From an uncultured Alphaproteobacteria bacterium (lineage in GTDB: Bacteria > Pseudomonadota > Alphaproteobacteria > HIMB59), in assembly GCA_902595525.1 (NCBI GenBank), contig CACJQJ010000012.1, positions 1 to 21,344 on the forward strand: DNA of 21,344 nt, in the 5' to 3' direction. How positions within the stretch are numbered: the stretch's first letter is position 1; the number at the start of each line of letters is the position of its first letter. The position numbers were made by a program, and so were the translations under genes. The notes under the pieces were generated by a model. It had not been told where the DNA came from and did not search any database. It saw only the letters and a program-made list of their open reading frames with translations. Positions 9,263 through 14,769 of this stretch are shown one piece after another.

Positions 9263-9670
9263 ATGATAGGAAATTTTAACGGAATATTTTATTTAGTAAT
9301 TTTTTTAATTATTTTAGTGATGAATGCTTTTTACGGTTATAACTGTTTGTTTAATACCAAAAACTTCATAAGCAAATATGGTATTGATGTGACAGCTGCA
9401 TTTTTTGCTAGGTTTGCTGGTGCTGTAATTGTAGGTGCTGTTTTAATGCAGTTATACATTTTATTTAGAGGCACAGAGGCTACATGGGCTTTTTTTAATT
9501 TTATGTTTATAATCATGACCATTATCGCAATATCAGCTTTTTATACTGGTGAGATTGATAAATTAGGAAGAACTGACCAATATTCAAGAGAGGGATGGCT
9601 ATCTACAGGAGGTCTAGCAATAGGTTGGGCTATTCTTTGTTTTGGATTGTCAGATAAAATTTATATTTAG
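9263..9670 (+). CDS. Small four-helix membrane protein of unknown function
   Basis: 135 residues, mostly hydrophobic. Four membrane helices can be seen: about 8-26 (IFYLVIFLIILVMNAFYGY), 45-67 (AAFFARFAGAVIVGAVLMQLYIL), 74-94 (TWAFFNFMFIIMTIIAISAFY) and 114-130. A conserved-looking charged loop, GEIDKLGRTDQYSREGW, separates helices 3 and 4. I do not recognise the family. The start has a good ribosome-binding site (GGGAG, seven bases before the ATG). Its stop overlaps that of the convergent transporter gene by 4 bp. The clean ribosome-binding site, length and tight packing make it a real gene. Confidence 0.75.
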   Translation: MIGNFNGIFYLVIFLIILVMNAFYGYNCLFNTKNFISKYGIDVTAAFFARFAGAVIVGAVLMQLYILFRGTEATWAFFNFMFIIMTIIAISAFYTGEIDKLGRTDQYSREGWLSTGGLAIGWAILCFGLSDKIYI

Positions 9671-10512
9671 CGATTTCTTATAAAATAAATAAAAATTAAA
9701 GACGTTAAATACATTATAACACTGTATGTAGCAGCCGGTATTATATACAGCCCACCACCAAAAACACTTGTGCCAACAAAAATTGCTAATGTTCCATTTT
9801 GAAGTCCACACTCTATTGAAATAGCTTTTTGTTGTGAGGTTCCTGTGCCAAAAACCTTTGCCCAGTAAAAAGCGATTATCATCATCAATAAATTAAGAGA
9901 AAGGACAACCAATCCTGTTTGCGCAAAATATTCAATTAAATTTTCTCTCTCAGCTAAAATAGCTCCAATTAAAACTAAAATAAATAAAGCAGTTGAAAGT
10001 ATTCTAGCAAACCTCTCAATTCTCTTAGTTAAAAAGGACATACTAGCTCTAAATATCATTCCGATTAAAACAGGTAATGTCACAATCAAAAACATACTTA
10101 TAGCTATTCCTGTAAGTGAGATTGAGCCTAAAGAATTGTCTGAAATTAATCCCATTGATATCCCCAAAACTATTGGTATAGAAATTACACTAAAAAGGCT
10201 CATCACTGCAGTTAAAGATATTGATAGAGCAACATCCCCTTTAGCAAAAGATGTAAGAATATTAGAAGTTACTCCACCTGGAGCTGCAGCAATTAATATT
10301 AAACCTATAGCAAATTCAGGTTGAAGTGGCCAAACTAAAATAATTATTAAAGCAACTATAGGTAGAAAAATTAATTGGCTAATTAAACCTATAATGAAAT
10401 TTTTAGGTGCCTTTACTACTCTAGCAAAATCTGAAAATGTCAACCCCAAGCCTAGAGTGAACATAATAAAAGCTAAGGCTAAAGGAAGAATTACATCAGT
10501 TATGAAATTCAT
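9667..10512 (-). CDS. Bile acid:sodium symporter (BASS/SBF) family transporter
   Basis: 281 residues with eight to ten transmembrane helices. Family markers are the N-terminal LALAFIMFTLGLGLTFSDF, the first crossover region LILIAAAPGGVTSNILTSFAKGD, and the second EXXXQN-like region IECGLQNGTLAIFVGTSVFGG near the C-terminus. These two re-entrant motifs form the Na+ and substrate sites. BASS carriers in bacteria import organic anions such as keto acids, pantothenate or sulfonates using Na+, which suits a marine cell, but the substrate cannot be read here. It lies 29 bp downstream of the beta-hydroxyacid dehydrogenase on the same strand, so the pair may handle one carboxylic acid. Confidence 0.9.
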   Translation of the reverse strand: MNFITDVILPLALAFIMFTLGLGLTFSDFARVVKAPKNFIIGLISQLIFLPIVALIIILVWPLQPEFAIGLILIAAAPGGVTSNILTSFAKGDVALSISLTAVMSLFSVISIPIVLGISMGLISDNSLGSISLTGIAISMFLIVTLPVLIGMIFRASMSFLTKRIERFARILSTALFILVLIGAILAERENLIEYFAQTGLVVLSLNLLMMIIAFYWAKVFGTGTSQQKAISIECGLQNGTLAIFVGTSVFGGGLYIIPAATYSVIMYLTSLIFIYFIRNR

Positions 10513-10541
10513 AGATAAATATTAGCAAAAACTTAAAATAA

Positions 10542-11483
10542 TCATATCTCATAACCAAGGCTTTTTTCCTCTAAATCAATCAATTCTTCAGGATACCCCT
10601 CAGCTCTAAATGCTGTATTATATTTATTTTCAAGCCTTTTAACTACCATTGACGACCATGCACGATCACCAAACCTCTTTCTTGCATCTTCAATAATATC
10701 AAGAACTAAAGGTGAAATTTCTAACTCTACACCAAGTTTTGTGGCGAGATTCTGAAAAAGTCTTACATCTTTCTCAACTAAGTCCATTGTAAAATTTATA
10801 TTATATGAACCGCTTAATATTACCTGACTCTCAGTTTCATGGACAAATGAGTTACCTGAGGATGCTGCAATTCCTTTGTATGTTTTATTCAAATCAAGAT
10901 TTGATTTACTGGCTACAGCCCAAGCTTCTCCTAATGCAACTAAGTGAACAGTAGCCAAATAATTAGTTATAACTTTAAGAATAGATGCGCTTCCAAAGTC
11001 TCCCGTGTACAAAATTTTTCGACCAAGACATTTTAACACTGGCATAGATTTATTAAATCCCTCTCTACTACCTCCAACAAAAATAGAAATGTTACCGGTT
11101 GCAGCCCTATGACAACCCCCACTTACTGGGGCTTCTAAAGCTATTGCATTTTTCTGCTGAATTAATGATGCGTGTTTTTTTAGCTGATCATTTTCAGTTG
11201 TACTCATCTCAATCCAAATTTGACCTTTTTGTATTGTGTCGATAATACCATCTTTGGACTCTAAAACTTCCGCACATATCTCTGGTGAGGGAAGACAAGT
11301 GATTAAAATATCAGAACTTATAACAAGATCTTTTATTGACTCGGTTTTATTTGCACCCTTTAATCCAAATTCATTCATTAACTTGCTATTTTTATCTAAA
11401 ACCGATAATTGAAAATTATTTTCTAAAAGGTTGCTTGCAAGTTTCCCTCCCACATTACCTAATCCAATAAAACCTACTCTCAT
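10542..11483 (-). CDS. Beta-hydroxyacid dehydrogenase, 3-hydroxyisobutyrate dehydrogenase family
   Basis: 313 residues. The N-terminal Rossmann domain begins MRVGFIGLGNVGGKLASNLL, followed by the family's substrate-loop motif APVSGGCHRAATGNISIFVGG (about 120-140) and the catalytic Lys with its Asn partner in LKVITNYLATVHLVALGEAW (about 168-187). The enzyme would oxidise a small beta-hydroxy acid with NAD(P)+. It is about 20 residues longer than classical HIBADH, with a C-terminal tail ending YPEELIDLEEKSLGYEI. A strong AAAGGAG ribosome-binding site precedes the ATG. It is probably in an operon with the BASS transporter downstream and is divergent from the thioesterase at 11565. The actual substrate (hydroxyisobutyrate, tartronate semialdehyde or another) is not determined. 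Confidence 0.9.
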   Translation of the reverse strand: MRVGFIGLGNVGGKLASNLLENNFQLSVLDKNSKLMNEFGLKGANKTESIKDLVISSDILITCLPSPEICAEVLESKDGIIDTIQKGQIWIEMSTTENDQLKKHASLIQQKNAIALEAPVSGGCHRAATGNISIFVGGSREGFNKSMPVLKCLGRKILYTGDFGSASILKVITNYLATVHLVALGEAWAVASKSNLDLNKTYKGIAASSGNSFVHETESQVILSGSYNINFTMDLVEKDVRLFQNLATKLGVELEISPLVLDIIEDARKRFGDRAWSSMVVKRLENKYNTAFRAEGYPEELIDLEEKSLGYEI

Positions 11484-11564
11484 GTGCTCTCCTTTGTTTA
11501 TTTAAAAAATAATATTAGTTAATTTTTCAATGTTAATATTAAATAATTTTTATAAGATCAATCA

Positions 11565-12032
11565 ATGTCTATATATCTCAAAACTGAAAAAATTATCCCC
11601 GATTGGACTGATTATAACGGTCATATGAATTTGGCTTTCTATATTCACTTATTTGATCAAGGATGGGATGTATTATTAGATAGGTTTCAAATGGGAGGAG
11701 AGTCAGCAAAAAATGAAAAAAGATCAACATTTGCTGTGGAGTCTCATACTAAATATATCCAAGAGGTAAAAGAAGGAGATGAAGTTGATATTAACTTATT
11801 GTTTTTAGACCGTGATAAAAAAAGATTTGTATATCAATTGGAAATTGTGAGTAAAAGTGGAAATTTTAGAGCTGCTACATCAGAAGTTTGCTCTCTTTAT
11901 GTGGACTTAAGTATCCGCAAAGTCATTGAAATGGAAGACTATAAAATAAAGTTAGTGGATGATTACATATCTAAAAATAAAAATAAATTTTCACCAATAG
12001 AATTTTATTTGCTAGATAAATTAAAAAAGTAA
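11565..12032 (+). CDS. Hotdog-fold acyl-CoA thioesterase, betainyl-CoA thioesterase-like
   Basis: 155 residues of the 4HBT-like hotdog family. The N-terminal IIPDWTDYNGHMNLAFYIHLFDQGWD carries the catalytic D-x-x-GH-x-N-type motif, followed by the ESHTKYIQEVKEGDEVDI strand and a LFLDRDKKRFVYQLEIV region. The WTDYNGHM pattern is close to what I know from the thioesterase of carnitine catabolism (betainyl-CoA thioesterase, CdhB), which in some bacteria is fused to a 3-hydroxyacyl-type dehydrogenase. Here it stands divergent from a beta-hydroxyacid dehydrogenase, which is suggestive but not proof of a carnitine or betaine role. The Bcp gene follows after 20 bp. There is no clear ribosome-binding site. 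Confidence 0.78.
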   Translation: MSIYLKTEKIIPDWTDYNGHMNLAFYIHLFDQGWDVLLDRFQMGGESAKNEKRSTFAVESHTKYIQEVKEGDEVDINLLFLDRDKKRFVYQLEIVSKSGNFRAATSEVCSLYVDLSIRKVIEMEDYKIKLVDDYISKNKNKFSPIEFYLLDKLKK

Positions 12033-12052
12033 ATGAGATTTAATATTGTTGG

Positions 12053-12502
12053 ATGATGAAAGCACCCAATTTTAAGTTACCAAGTACATCAGGGATATTT
12101 CAATTGAGTGATAATCTTGGCAAGCGTATAATTTTGTATTTTTACCCTAAAGATCATACAAAAGGTTGCTCTATAGAAGCGAATGATTTTAACAATTCTC
12201 TTAAAATTATAAATGAAAATAATGCGATCGTTGTAGGTGTATCTAAAGATACAATTGAAAGTCATCAAAAATTTAAAGAAAAAAATAAATTAAAATTTGA
12301 ATTATTGTCTGATGAAAAAACTATTGTTCTAAAAAAATACAATGCATGGGGATTAAAAAAATTTTTAGGAAAAGAATATTATGGGATAATAAGAACTACG
12401 GTATTAATAAATGAAAAAGGAAAAATTCTAAAAACCTGGAGTAATGTCAGAGTAAAAAATCATGTTCAAAATGTAATTAATGAACTATTAAATTCAAAAT
12501 AA
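12053..12502 (+). CDS. bcp: Thiol peroxidase of the Bcp (PrxQ) family, 1-Cys form
   Basis: 149 residues of the AhpC/TSA peroxiredoxin fold. The active-site stretch YFYPKDHTKGCSIEANDF matches the PxxxTxxC rule, with the peroxidatic Cys at position 39, and the supporting Arg is in GIIRTTVLIN. The usual Bcp resolving Cys five residues later (CTxEAC) is replaced, and the protein has no other Cys at all, so it must be a 1-Cys enzyme relying on an external thiol. It reduces H2O2 or organic peroxides in the cytoplasm. There are two adjacent ATGs at 12053 and 12056; either could be used. It lies 20 bp after the thioesterase and may be co-transcribed with it. Confidence 0.92.
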   Translation: MMKAPNFKLPSTSGIFQLSDNLGKRIILYFYPKDHTKGCSIEANDFNNSLKIINENNAIVVGVSKDTIESHQKFKEKNKLKFELLSDEKTIVLKKYNAWGLKKFLGKEYYGIIRTTVLINEKGKILKTWSNVRVKNHVQNVINELLNSK

Positions 12503-12558
12503 GAAAAAACTTACTCACAAATTATAAACAGAAAAATTTATTTTTTTAGTTTTTGATA

Positions 12559-12587
12559 TTGCCATAAAAAATTAATTATTTTATGTT
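12559..12587 (+). promoter_or_regulatory. Sigma-70-type promoter for the structured RNA
   Basis: TTGCCA (12559-12564) and TATGTT (12582-12587) are separated by exactly 17 bp. Transcription would begin around 12594, at the first base of the paired structure described in the next entry. It is placed in the 341-bp gap after bcp. Confidence 0.55.
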
Positions 12588-12593
12588 AATAAA

Positions 12594-12710
12594 TGTAGAG
12601 GGTAGGAAACTTCCCAAAACAAAGGAAAGGACCAAAGTAGTAGAGGCTACGAAGAGGGAAACCAAAGCGGAGTCGAGACAACAGAGGTCCTTTTCTACTT
12701 CTGAGTAATT
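12594..12710 (+). ncRNA. Candidate free-standing structured small RNA
   Basis: In the 341-bp gap between bcp and the secreted-protein gene, one block of about 115 bases is markedly richer in G and C than its surroundings and can fold into a closed multi-stem structure. GTAGA (12595-12599) pairs with TCTAC (12694-12698). Directly inside it on the 3' side, AAAGGACC (12626-12633) pairs perfectly with GGTCCTTT (12686-12693). A hairpin at 12600-12615 has a GAAA tetraloop, and GTAG (12637-12640) pairs with CTAC (12647-12650). A weak terminator-like hairpin, TACT-TCTG-AGTA followed by ATTTTC, lies at 12697-12713. The first bases fall at the predicted start site. I see no open reading frame in it. 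It is not recognisable as tRNA, tmRNA, SRP RNA, RNase P or a riboswitch class I know. The rest of the gap (12503-12558 and 12714-12808) is plain AT-rich sequence. Confidence 0.6.
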
Positions 12711-12808
12711 TTCTATTATTTCTCAATGTTTTTTTAGAGTGTTACCTAATTTGTAAAAAATTGACGCAAATTTGTCACACAAAATTTATTTCATAATAAT
12801 TTAATTAA

Positions 12809-12837
12809 TTGAGAATAAATTAAATTTTTTCTAATCT
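12809..12837 (+). promoter_or_regulatory. Candidate promoter, possibly giving a leaderless mRNA
   Basis: TTGAGA (12809-12814) and TAATCT (12832-12837) are spaced by 17 bp, and only six bases separate the -10 from the ATG at 12844. Transcription would begin at or next to the start codon. No Shine-Dalgarno sequence precedes the ATG, which agrees with a leaderless transcript. A second possible -35 (TTGACG, 12761-12766) has no good -10. Confidence 0.4.
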
Positions 12838-12843
12838 AAAGTT

Positions 12844-13584
12844 ATGAAAATTTTTCTTTCAATTTTGATATTGCTACCAAGCTTATGTTTTCCACTAACC
12901 TTCAAAAAAGATGGCTCAATTATTTCTAGCTCGGGCGAGATTCAAAGAGAAAGTATCGCAGTAAGATATCAAAAAGCTTTAGAGCAGTATAATAATGGTG
13001 ATGAAATTACTGACTGGCCCACTGTCAAAAAAACAAAAAATGGAAAATTTATTGGAAAAAATGGTTACTTTGGTGAAAAAATTCTTGAAGAGGGAGCTCC
13101 TTTGTTAAGTCTTGAAAATATTAGAGGTGTTTCTAAAGAAAAAATATTTGAAACAATAGCTATTCAAAATGGATTTCAAAAAGTAGAGTTTTTGAATATC
13201 AGTCTTATTGTCAATTCTAATGAGGAGTTTCGAATTAAAAATTCTATTCCAAATGAACAGTATCTTGAACTTAAAAAAAATTTCTCCAATTTCTTAGCGA
13301 TTGATCCTGCAACAGGTATGGCTCCAATAGCTTTAGAAAGTGAGGGTTTAGGAAATATGATTGATGACTCTGAAATAGAATTAAATGGAGTAGAATTAAC
13401 AGACTCTCTCGAAGTTATAGCAGAAAAACTTAACCTGGACTCAAGTCTTGTTACCAGTCGTGCGATGGCTGAAACATTATCCTCGGTAGCATCTAATGTT
13501 ACTGATGAAATTATCTCAGGCCCAACTTCTGAACCAGGGTATCAAGCAATTGATCCCAATACAGGCGAGGCACCCAAGCCTTAG
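12844..13584 (+). CDS. Secreted protein of unknown function with repeated AIDPxTGxAP motif
   Basis: 246 residues. The first 19 or so form a signal peptide (MKIFLSILILLPSLCFPLTF); the Cys at 15 lacks a proper lipobox, so a soluble periplasmic protein is more likely than a lipoprotein. A motif occurs twice: AIDPATGMAP at 152-161 and AIDPNTGEAP at 235-244, the second almost at the C-terminus. Between them is an acidic, Ser- and Leu-rich helical stretch. An N-terminal segment, WPTVKKTKNGKFIGKNGYFG, is rich in Lys and Gly. I do not recognise the family and assign no function. It lies downstream of the structured RNA but seems to have its own promoter. Confidence 0.72.
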   Translation: MKIFLSILILLPSLCFPLTFKKDGSIISSSGEIQRESIAVRYQKALEQYNNGDEITDWPTVKKTKNGKFIGKNGYFGEKILEEGAPLLSLENIRGVSKEKIFETIAIQNGFQKVEFLNISLIVNSNEEFRIKNSIPNEQYLELKKNFSNFLAIDPATGMAPIALESEGLGNMIDDSEIELNGVELTDSLEVIAEKLNLDSSLVTSRAMAETLSSVASNVTDEIISGPTSEPGYQAIDPNTGEAPKP

Positions 13585-13616
13585 ATATGAGTTATTTTCA
13601 TATTAAATAAATTTTT
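13585..13616 (+). terminator. Weak intrinsic terminator after the secreted-protein gene
   Basis: ATATGA (13585-13590) and TCATAT (13598-13603) form a 6-bp stem with a 7-base loop immediately after the stop codon. A run of six T follows at 13612-13617, but eight bases downstream of the stem, so termination may be inefficient. Confidence 0.35.
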
Positions 13617-13650
13617 TGACACTAAATTCACACACAAAAAGTTTCTTTAG

Positions 13651-13727
13651 TAATTAACCATGAAAAAGTATTTAAAAATATGGTGCCGCCGAGAAGTATT
13701 GAACTTCCAACCCCACCCTTACCAAGG
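13651..13727 (-). repeat. tRNA-Thr 3'-half relic plus flank (outer attachment site of element A)
   Basis: Bases 13681-13727 repeat the 3' half of the intact tRNA-Thr at 14520-14566 (anticodon stem-loop to encoded CCA) with two substitutions in 47 bases. Similarity also covers the 3' flank: TAATTAACC at 13651 corresponds to the same nine bases at 14501, with a roughly 12-bp gap between flank and tRNA end. Homology stops abruptly after ACCAAGG, at the anticodon stem. A direct repeat of the 3' end of a tRNA gene is the usual footprint of tyrosine-recombinase integration. It is not a functional tRNA because the D arm and the 5' acceptor strand are absent. Confidence 0.9.
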
Positions 13728-13740
13728 ATGATATCAAAGA

Positions 13741-13800
13741 AAAAAACACTGCAAAACAATAATTATAAATTCTAAAATTATTAAATTTTTCTTTGCAGTG
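13741..13800 (-). terminator. Intrinsic terminator of the element A small-ORF operon
   Basis: On the minus strand, CACTGCAAA and TTTGCAGTG form a 9-bp stem and are followed directly by seven T. The long loop contains a second inverted repeat (AATAATT / AATTATT) that can extend the structure. It lies 26 bases past the stop of the last small ORF and just inside the tRNA relic, so it would stop element transcripts before they reach the chromosome. Confidence 0.65.
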
Positions 13801-13817
13801 TACCCAAAAATGTACCC
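13799..13817 (+). repeat. Paired TGTACCC repeats, outer end of element A
   Basis: TGTACCCAA begins at 13799 and, apart from a wobble in the spacer, again at 13811, a period of exactly 12 bp. The same pair with the same period and orientation is found at 14454-14472, near the other end of the element. Each lies about 70-90 bp inside a copy of the tRNA core sequence. That position and spacing resemble the arm-type binding sites of a tyrosine recombinase. The assignment is inference. Confidence 0.6.
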
Positions 13818-13825
13818 AACAAAAT

Positions 13826-14011
13826 TTATTTTTTAATTGTCCATCCTTGTTTTTGTAGAGCATTAATTAATATTTCTAATCTTTTATCTCTAGACATTTC
13901 AGGTTTTATTTCAGTGAGAAATATATTTTTTGAACCTGTATCTTTCTCTCTTTGTTTAATAAAGTCCTCTTTAGATTTTACCTTATAGATTTTGGTATTT
14001 TGTTCTGACAT
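13826..14011 (-). CDS. Small hypothetical protein, third ORF of element A
   Basis: 61 residues, highly charged (MSEQNTKIYKVKSKEDFIKQ at the start), with a likely helical C-terminal half that ends ILINALQKQGWTIKK. No membrane segment, Cys or recognised domain. A GAGG ribosome-binding site sits six bases before the ATG, in the same layout (GAGG-TTAATA-ATG) as the first small ORF of the group. The start overlaps the end of the preceding ORF by 29 bp, and a good intrinsic terminator follows its stop. Overlap, ribosome-binding site and terminator together argue for a real gene. Function unknown; regulatory or excision proteins are common in such elements, but nothing here proves that. Confidence 0.6.
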   Translation of the reverse strand: MSEQNTKIYKVKSKEDFIKQREKDTGSKNIFLTEIKPEMSRDKRLEILINALQKQGWTIKK

Positions 14012-14135
14012 TATTAACCTCTTTTCTTTTATTCACTGTCCTTATATTTTTTCCAAAAATTATTCCTGTTTTATACTTTAGTCTGACTAAATCTTCAGGT
14101 TTTCTAGCAATTATACTTTTTATGACTCTAACCAT
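13983..14135 (-). CDS. Small basic hypothetical protein, second ORF of element A
   Basis: About 50 residues, strongly basic: MVRVIKSIIARKPEDLVRLK followed by YKTGIIFGKNIRTVNKRKEV and a short tail. The frame is open ten codons further upstream, but I place the start at 14135 because AAAGGA lies eight bases before that ATG, and the frame then overlaps the first ORF's stop by only 8 bp. The basic charge would suit nucleic-acid binding; that is only a guess. No family recognised. It is the middle gene of a three-gene overlapping cluster inside the tRNA-bounded element. Confidence 0.55.
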   Translation of the reverse strand: MVRVIKSIIARKPEDLVRLKYKTGIIFGKNIRTVNKRKEVNNVRTKYQNL

Positions 14136-14283
14136 TTTTACCATCCTTTGGCTTATTGGTGGCATTTAAAAACTTTTTAAGTTTATGATTGAGTAATGGT
14201 TTTCGATAAACTTGAATATAAGAACGATGAATGGGTAGCCCTAATTCTTTCCATTCTTTCATTGTTAATCTTTTAATTGGCAT
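14128..14283 (-). CDS. Small basic hypothetical protein, first ORF of element A
   Basis: 51 residues, starting MPIKRLTMKEWKELGLPIHR and continuing with SYIQVYRKPLLNHKLKKFLN. It is preceded by GGGAGG six bases before the ATG, one of the strongest ribosome-binding sites in the window. Its short size hides it from ordinary gene finding. It overlaps the next ORF by 8 bp. The basic, Trp- and Tyr-containing sequence could be a small DNA-binding or excisionase-like protein, but I recognise no family. Position, ribosome-binding site and overlap are the evidence for a real gene. Confidence 0.55.
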   Translation of the reverse strand: MPIKRLTMKEWKELGLPIHRSYIQVYRKPLLNHKLKKFLNATNKPKDGKNG

Positions 14284-14403
14284 TGTTAACCTCCCTTTGG
14301 TTTAAACAAGGCAACTAGTATGGGAAACAAATATTCACCGTTTTAGCTGCATTTATAGAGCACTCGCAATAGGTTCAAATCAGTGCTGAAATAAAAATAC
14401 AAA

Positions 14404-14431
14404 ATTATATTCAAATAGTAAAGAAAGTTAA
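14404..14431 (-). promoter_or_regulatory. Candidate promoter for the element A operon
   Basis: On the minus strand TTAACT (14431-14426) and a perfect TATAAT (14409-14404) are spaced by 16 bp. This is about 120 bp upstream of the first small ORF and between that ORF and the TGTACCC pair. Read-through from the tRNA promoter is an alternative source of transcription. Confidence 0.4.
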
Positions 14432-14453
14432 CTGATGTGTCATGAATCAATAT

Positions 14454-14472
14454 TGTACCCAAATGTGTACCC
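14454..14472 (+). repeat. Paired TGTACCC repeats, tRNA-proximal end of element A
   Basis: TGTACCC at 14454-14460 and again at 14466-14472, period 12 bp, both on the plus strand like the pair at 13799-13817. It lies about 88 bp from the tRNA core. See the outer pair for interpretation. Confidence 0.6.
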
Positions 14473-14519
14473 AAGGAGTATCTGTGAGAAGAGCTTTGAT
14501 TAATTAACCTTGATAAATA

Positions 14520-14594
14520 TGGTGCCGCCGAGAAGAATTGAACTTCCGACCCCACCCTTACCAAGGGTGTGCTCTACCACTGAGCTACGGCGGC
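14520..14594 (-). tRNA. tRNA-Thr (GGT anticodon)
   Basis: A complete cloverleaf is readable on the minus strand: acceptor GCCGCCG pairing with CGGCGGC, D arm with GCTCAGTGGTAGAGC, anticodon stem CACCC/GGGTG with loop TTGGTAA (anticodon GGT), variable region, T arm with the TTCAATT loop, discriminator A and an encoded CCA (14520-14522). It decodes ACC and ACT threonine codons. It is the only intact copy in the window; partial copies flank it on both sides. All stems pair, including the acceptor position that is mismatched when the 5' relic is combined with the 3' relic. Confidence 0.97.
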
Positions 14595-14604
14595 ATAACT
14601 ATTG

Positions 14605-14633
14605 TTTATAGGGATATTTCTTAACTCTCAAGT
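14605..14633 (-). promoter_or_regulatory. Promoter of the intact tRNA-Thr
   Basis: TATAAA (14610-14605) lies 10 bases upstream of the mature 5' end. An ACTTGA/TTGAGA stretch at 14626-14633 is at -35 distance (17 or 15 bp). The 5' relic at 15306-15344 also has a TATAAT at nearly the same distance from its 5' end, so both 5' halves come with a promoter. Confidence 0.5.
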
Positions 14634-14649
14634 ATTAGATTTGATTAAG

Positions 14650-14666
14650 TGTGCTGAAAATGTGCA
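14650..14666 (+). repeat. Paired TGTGC(A/T) repeats, tRNA-proximal end of element B
   Basis: TGTGCT at 14650 and TGTGCA at 14661 have a period of 11 bp with TGAAAA-type spacing, about 85 bp from the tRNA core. The equivalent pair at 15194-15210 has the same period and orientation. Probable recombinase arm-type sites, by position. Confidence 0.55.
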
Positions 14667-14668
14667 CT

Positions 14669-14713
14669 TTATATTTCAATGATTAATAACAATAGAGCTA
14701 AGAGAGTTTTCAT
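14669..14713 (-). pseudogene. Truncated copy of a secreted-protein gene start
   Basis: Fifteen codons reading MKTLLALLLLIIEI then stop. The first 11 codons encode the same residues as the start of the secreted protein at 15150, and the four base differences over these 33 bases are all synonymous third positions. After codon 11 similarity ends and the frame runs to a stop three bases before a TGTGCA repeat. I read it as the surviving signal-peptide end of a paralogous gene whose remainder was lost at the arm repeats. Confidence 0.6.
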
Positions 14714-14769
14714 TTTGGTTCTTTCATTTAATTCAAATATCTTAGCTGTATTAATTTTTTAATTCTTTG

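Larger units (their letters stand above)
13721..14566. mobile_element. Element A: about 0.84-kb tRNA-Thr-integrated mini-element
   Basis: The unit runs from the core ACCAAGG in the 3'-half relic (13721-13727) to the same core in the intact tRNA (14560-14566), 839 bp from copy to copy. It is bracketed by a tRNA 3'-half direct repeat. It has matching 12-bp-period TGTACCC pairs 70-90 bp inside each end, a three-ORF overlapping operon in the direction of the tRNA, a candidate promoter and an intrinsic terminator. It has no integrase, transposase or replication gene, so it would have to be moved by an enzyme from elsewhere, or it is what remains of a larger element. Attachment geometry is seen directly; mobility is inferred. 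Confidence 0.65.

Noticed and set aside
12594..12710. RNase P RNA, SRP RNA, tmRNA, 6S RNA or a known riboswitch
   Set aside because: None of the signature segments of these RNAs that I know are present, and the length is wrong for RNase P and tmRNA.
12844..13584. Lipoprotein call for the secreted protein
   Set aside because: The Cys at position 15 follows P-S-L, which does not satisfy the lipobox.
13681..13727. Second tRNA-Thr gene
   Set aside because: Only the 3' half is present; the D arm and the 5' acceptor strand are absent. Same reasoning for the 5' half at 15306-15344.
13672..13863. 63-codon minus-strand frame across the 3' tRNA relic
   Set aside because: It runs through the tRNA copy, the terminator hairpin and the TGTACCC pair; the repeated WVHFWVH is only a translation of the TGTACCC repeats.
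14343..14564. 73-codon minus-strand frame overlapping tRNA-Thr
   Set aside because: It begins inside the tRNA and reads through the repeat pair and promoter region; no ribosome-binding site and no plausible product.
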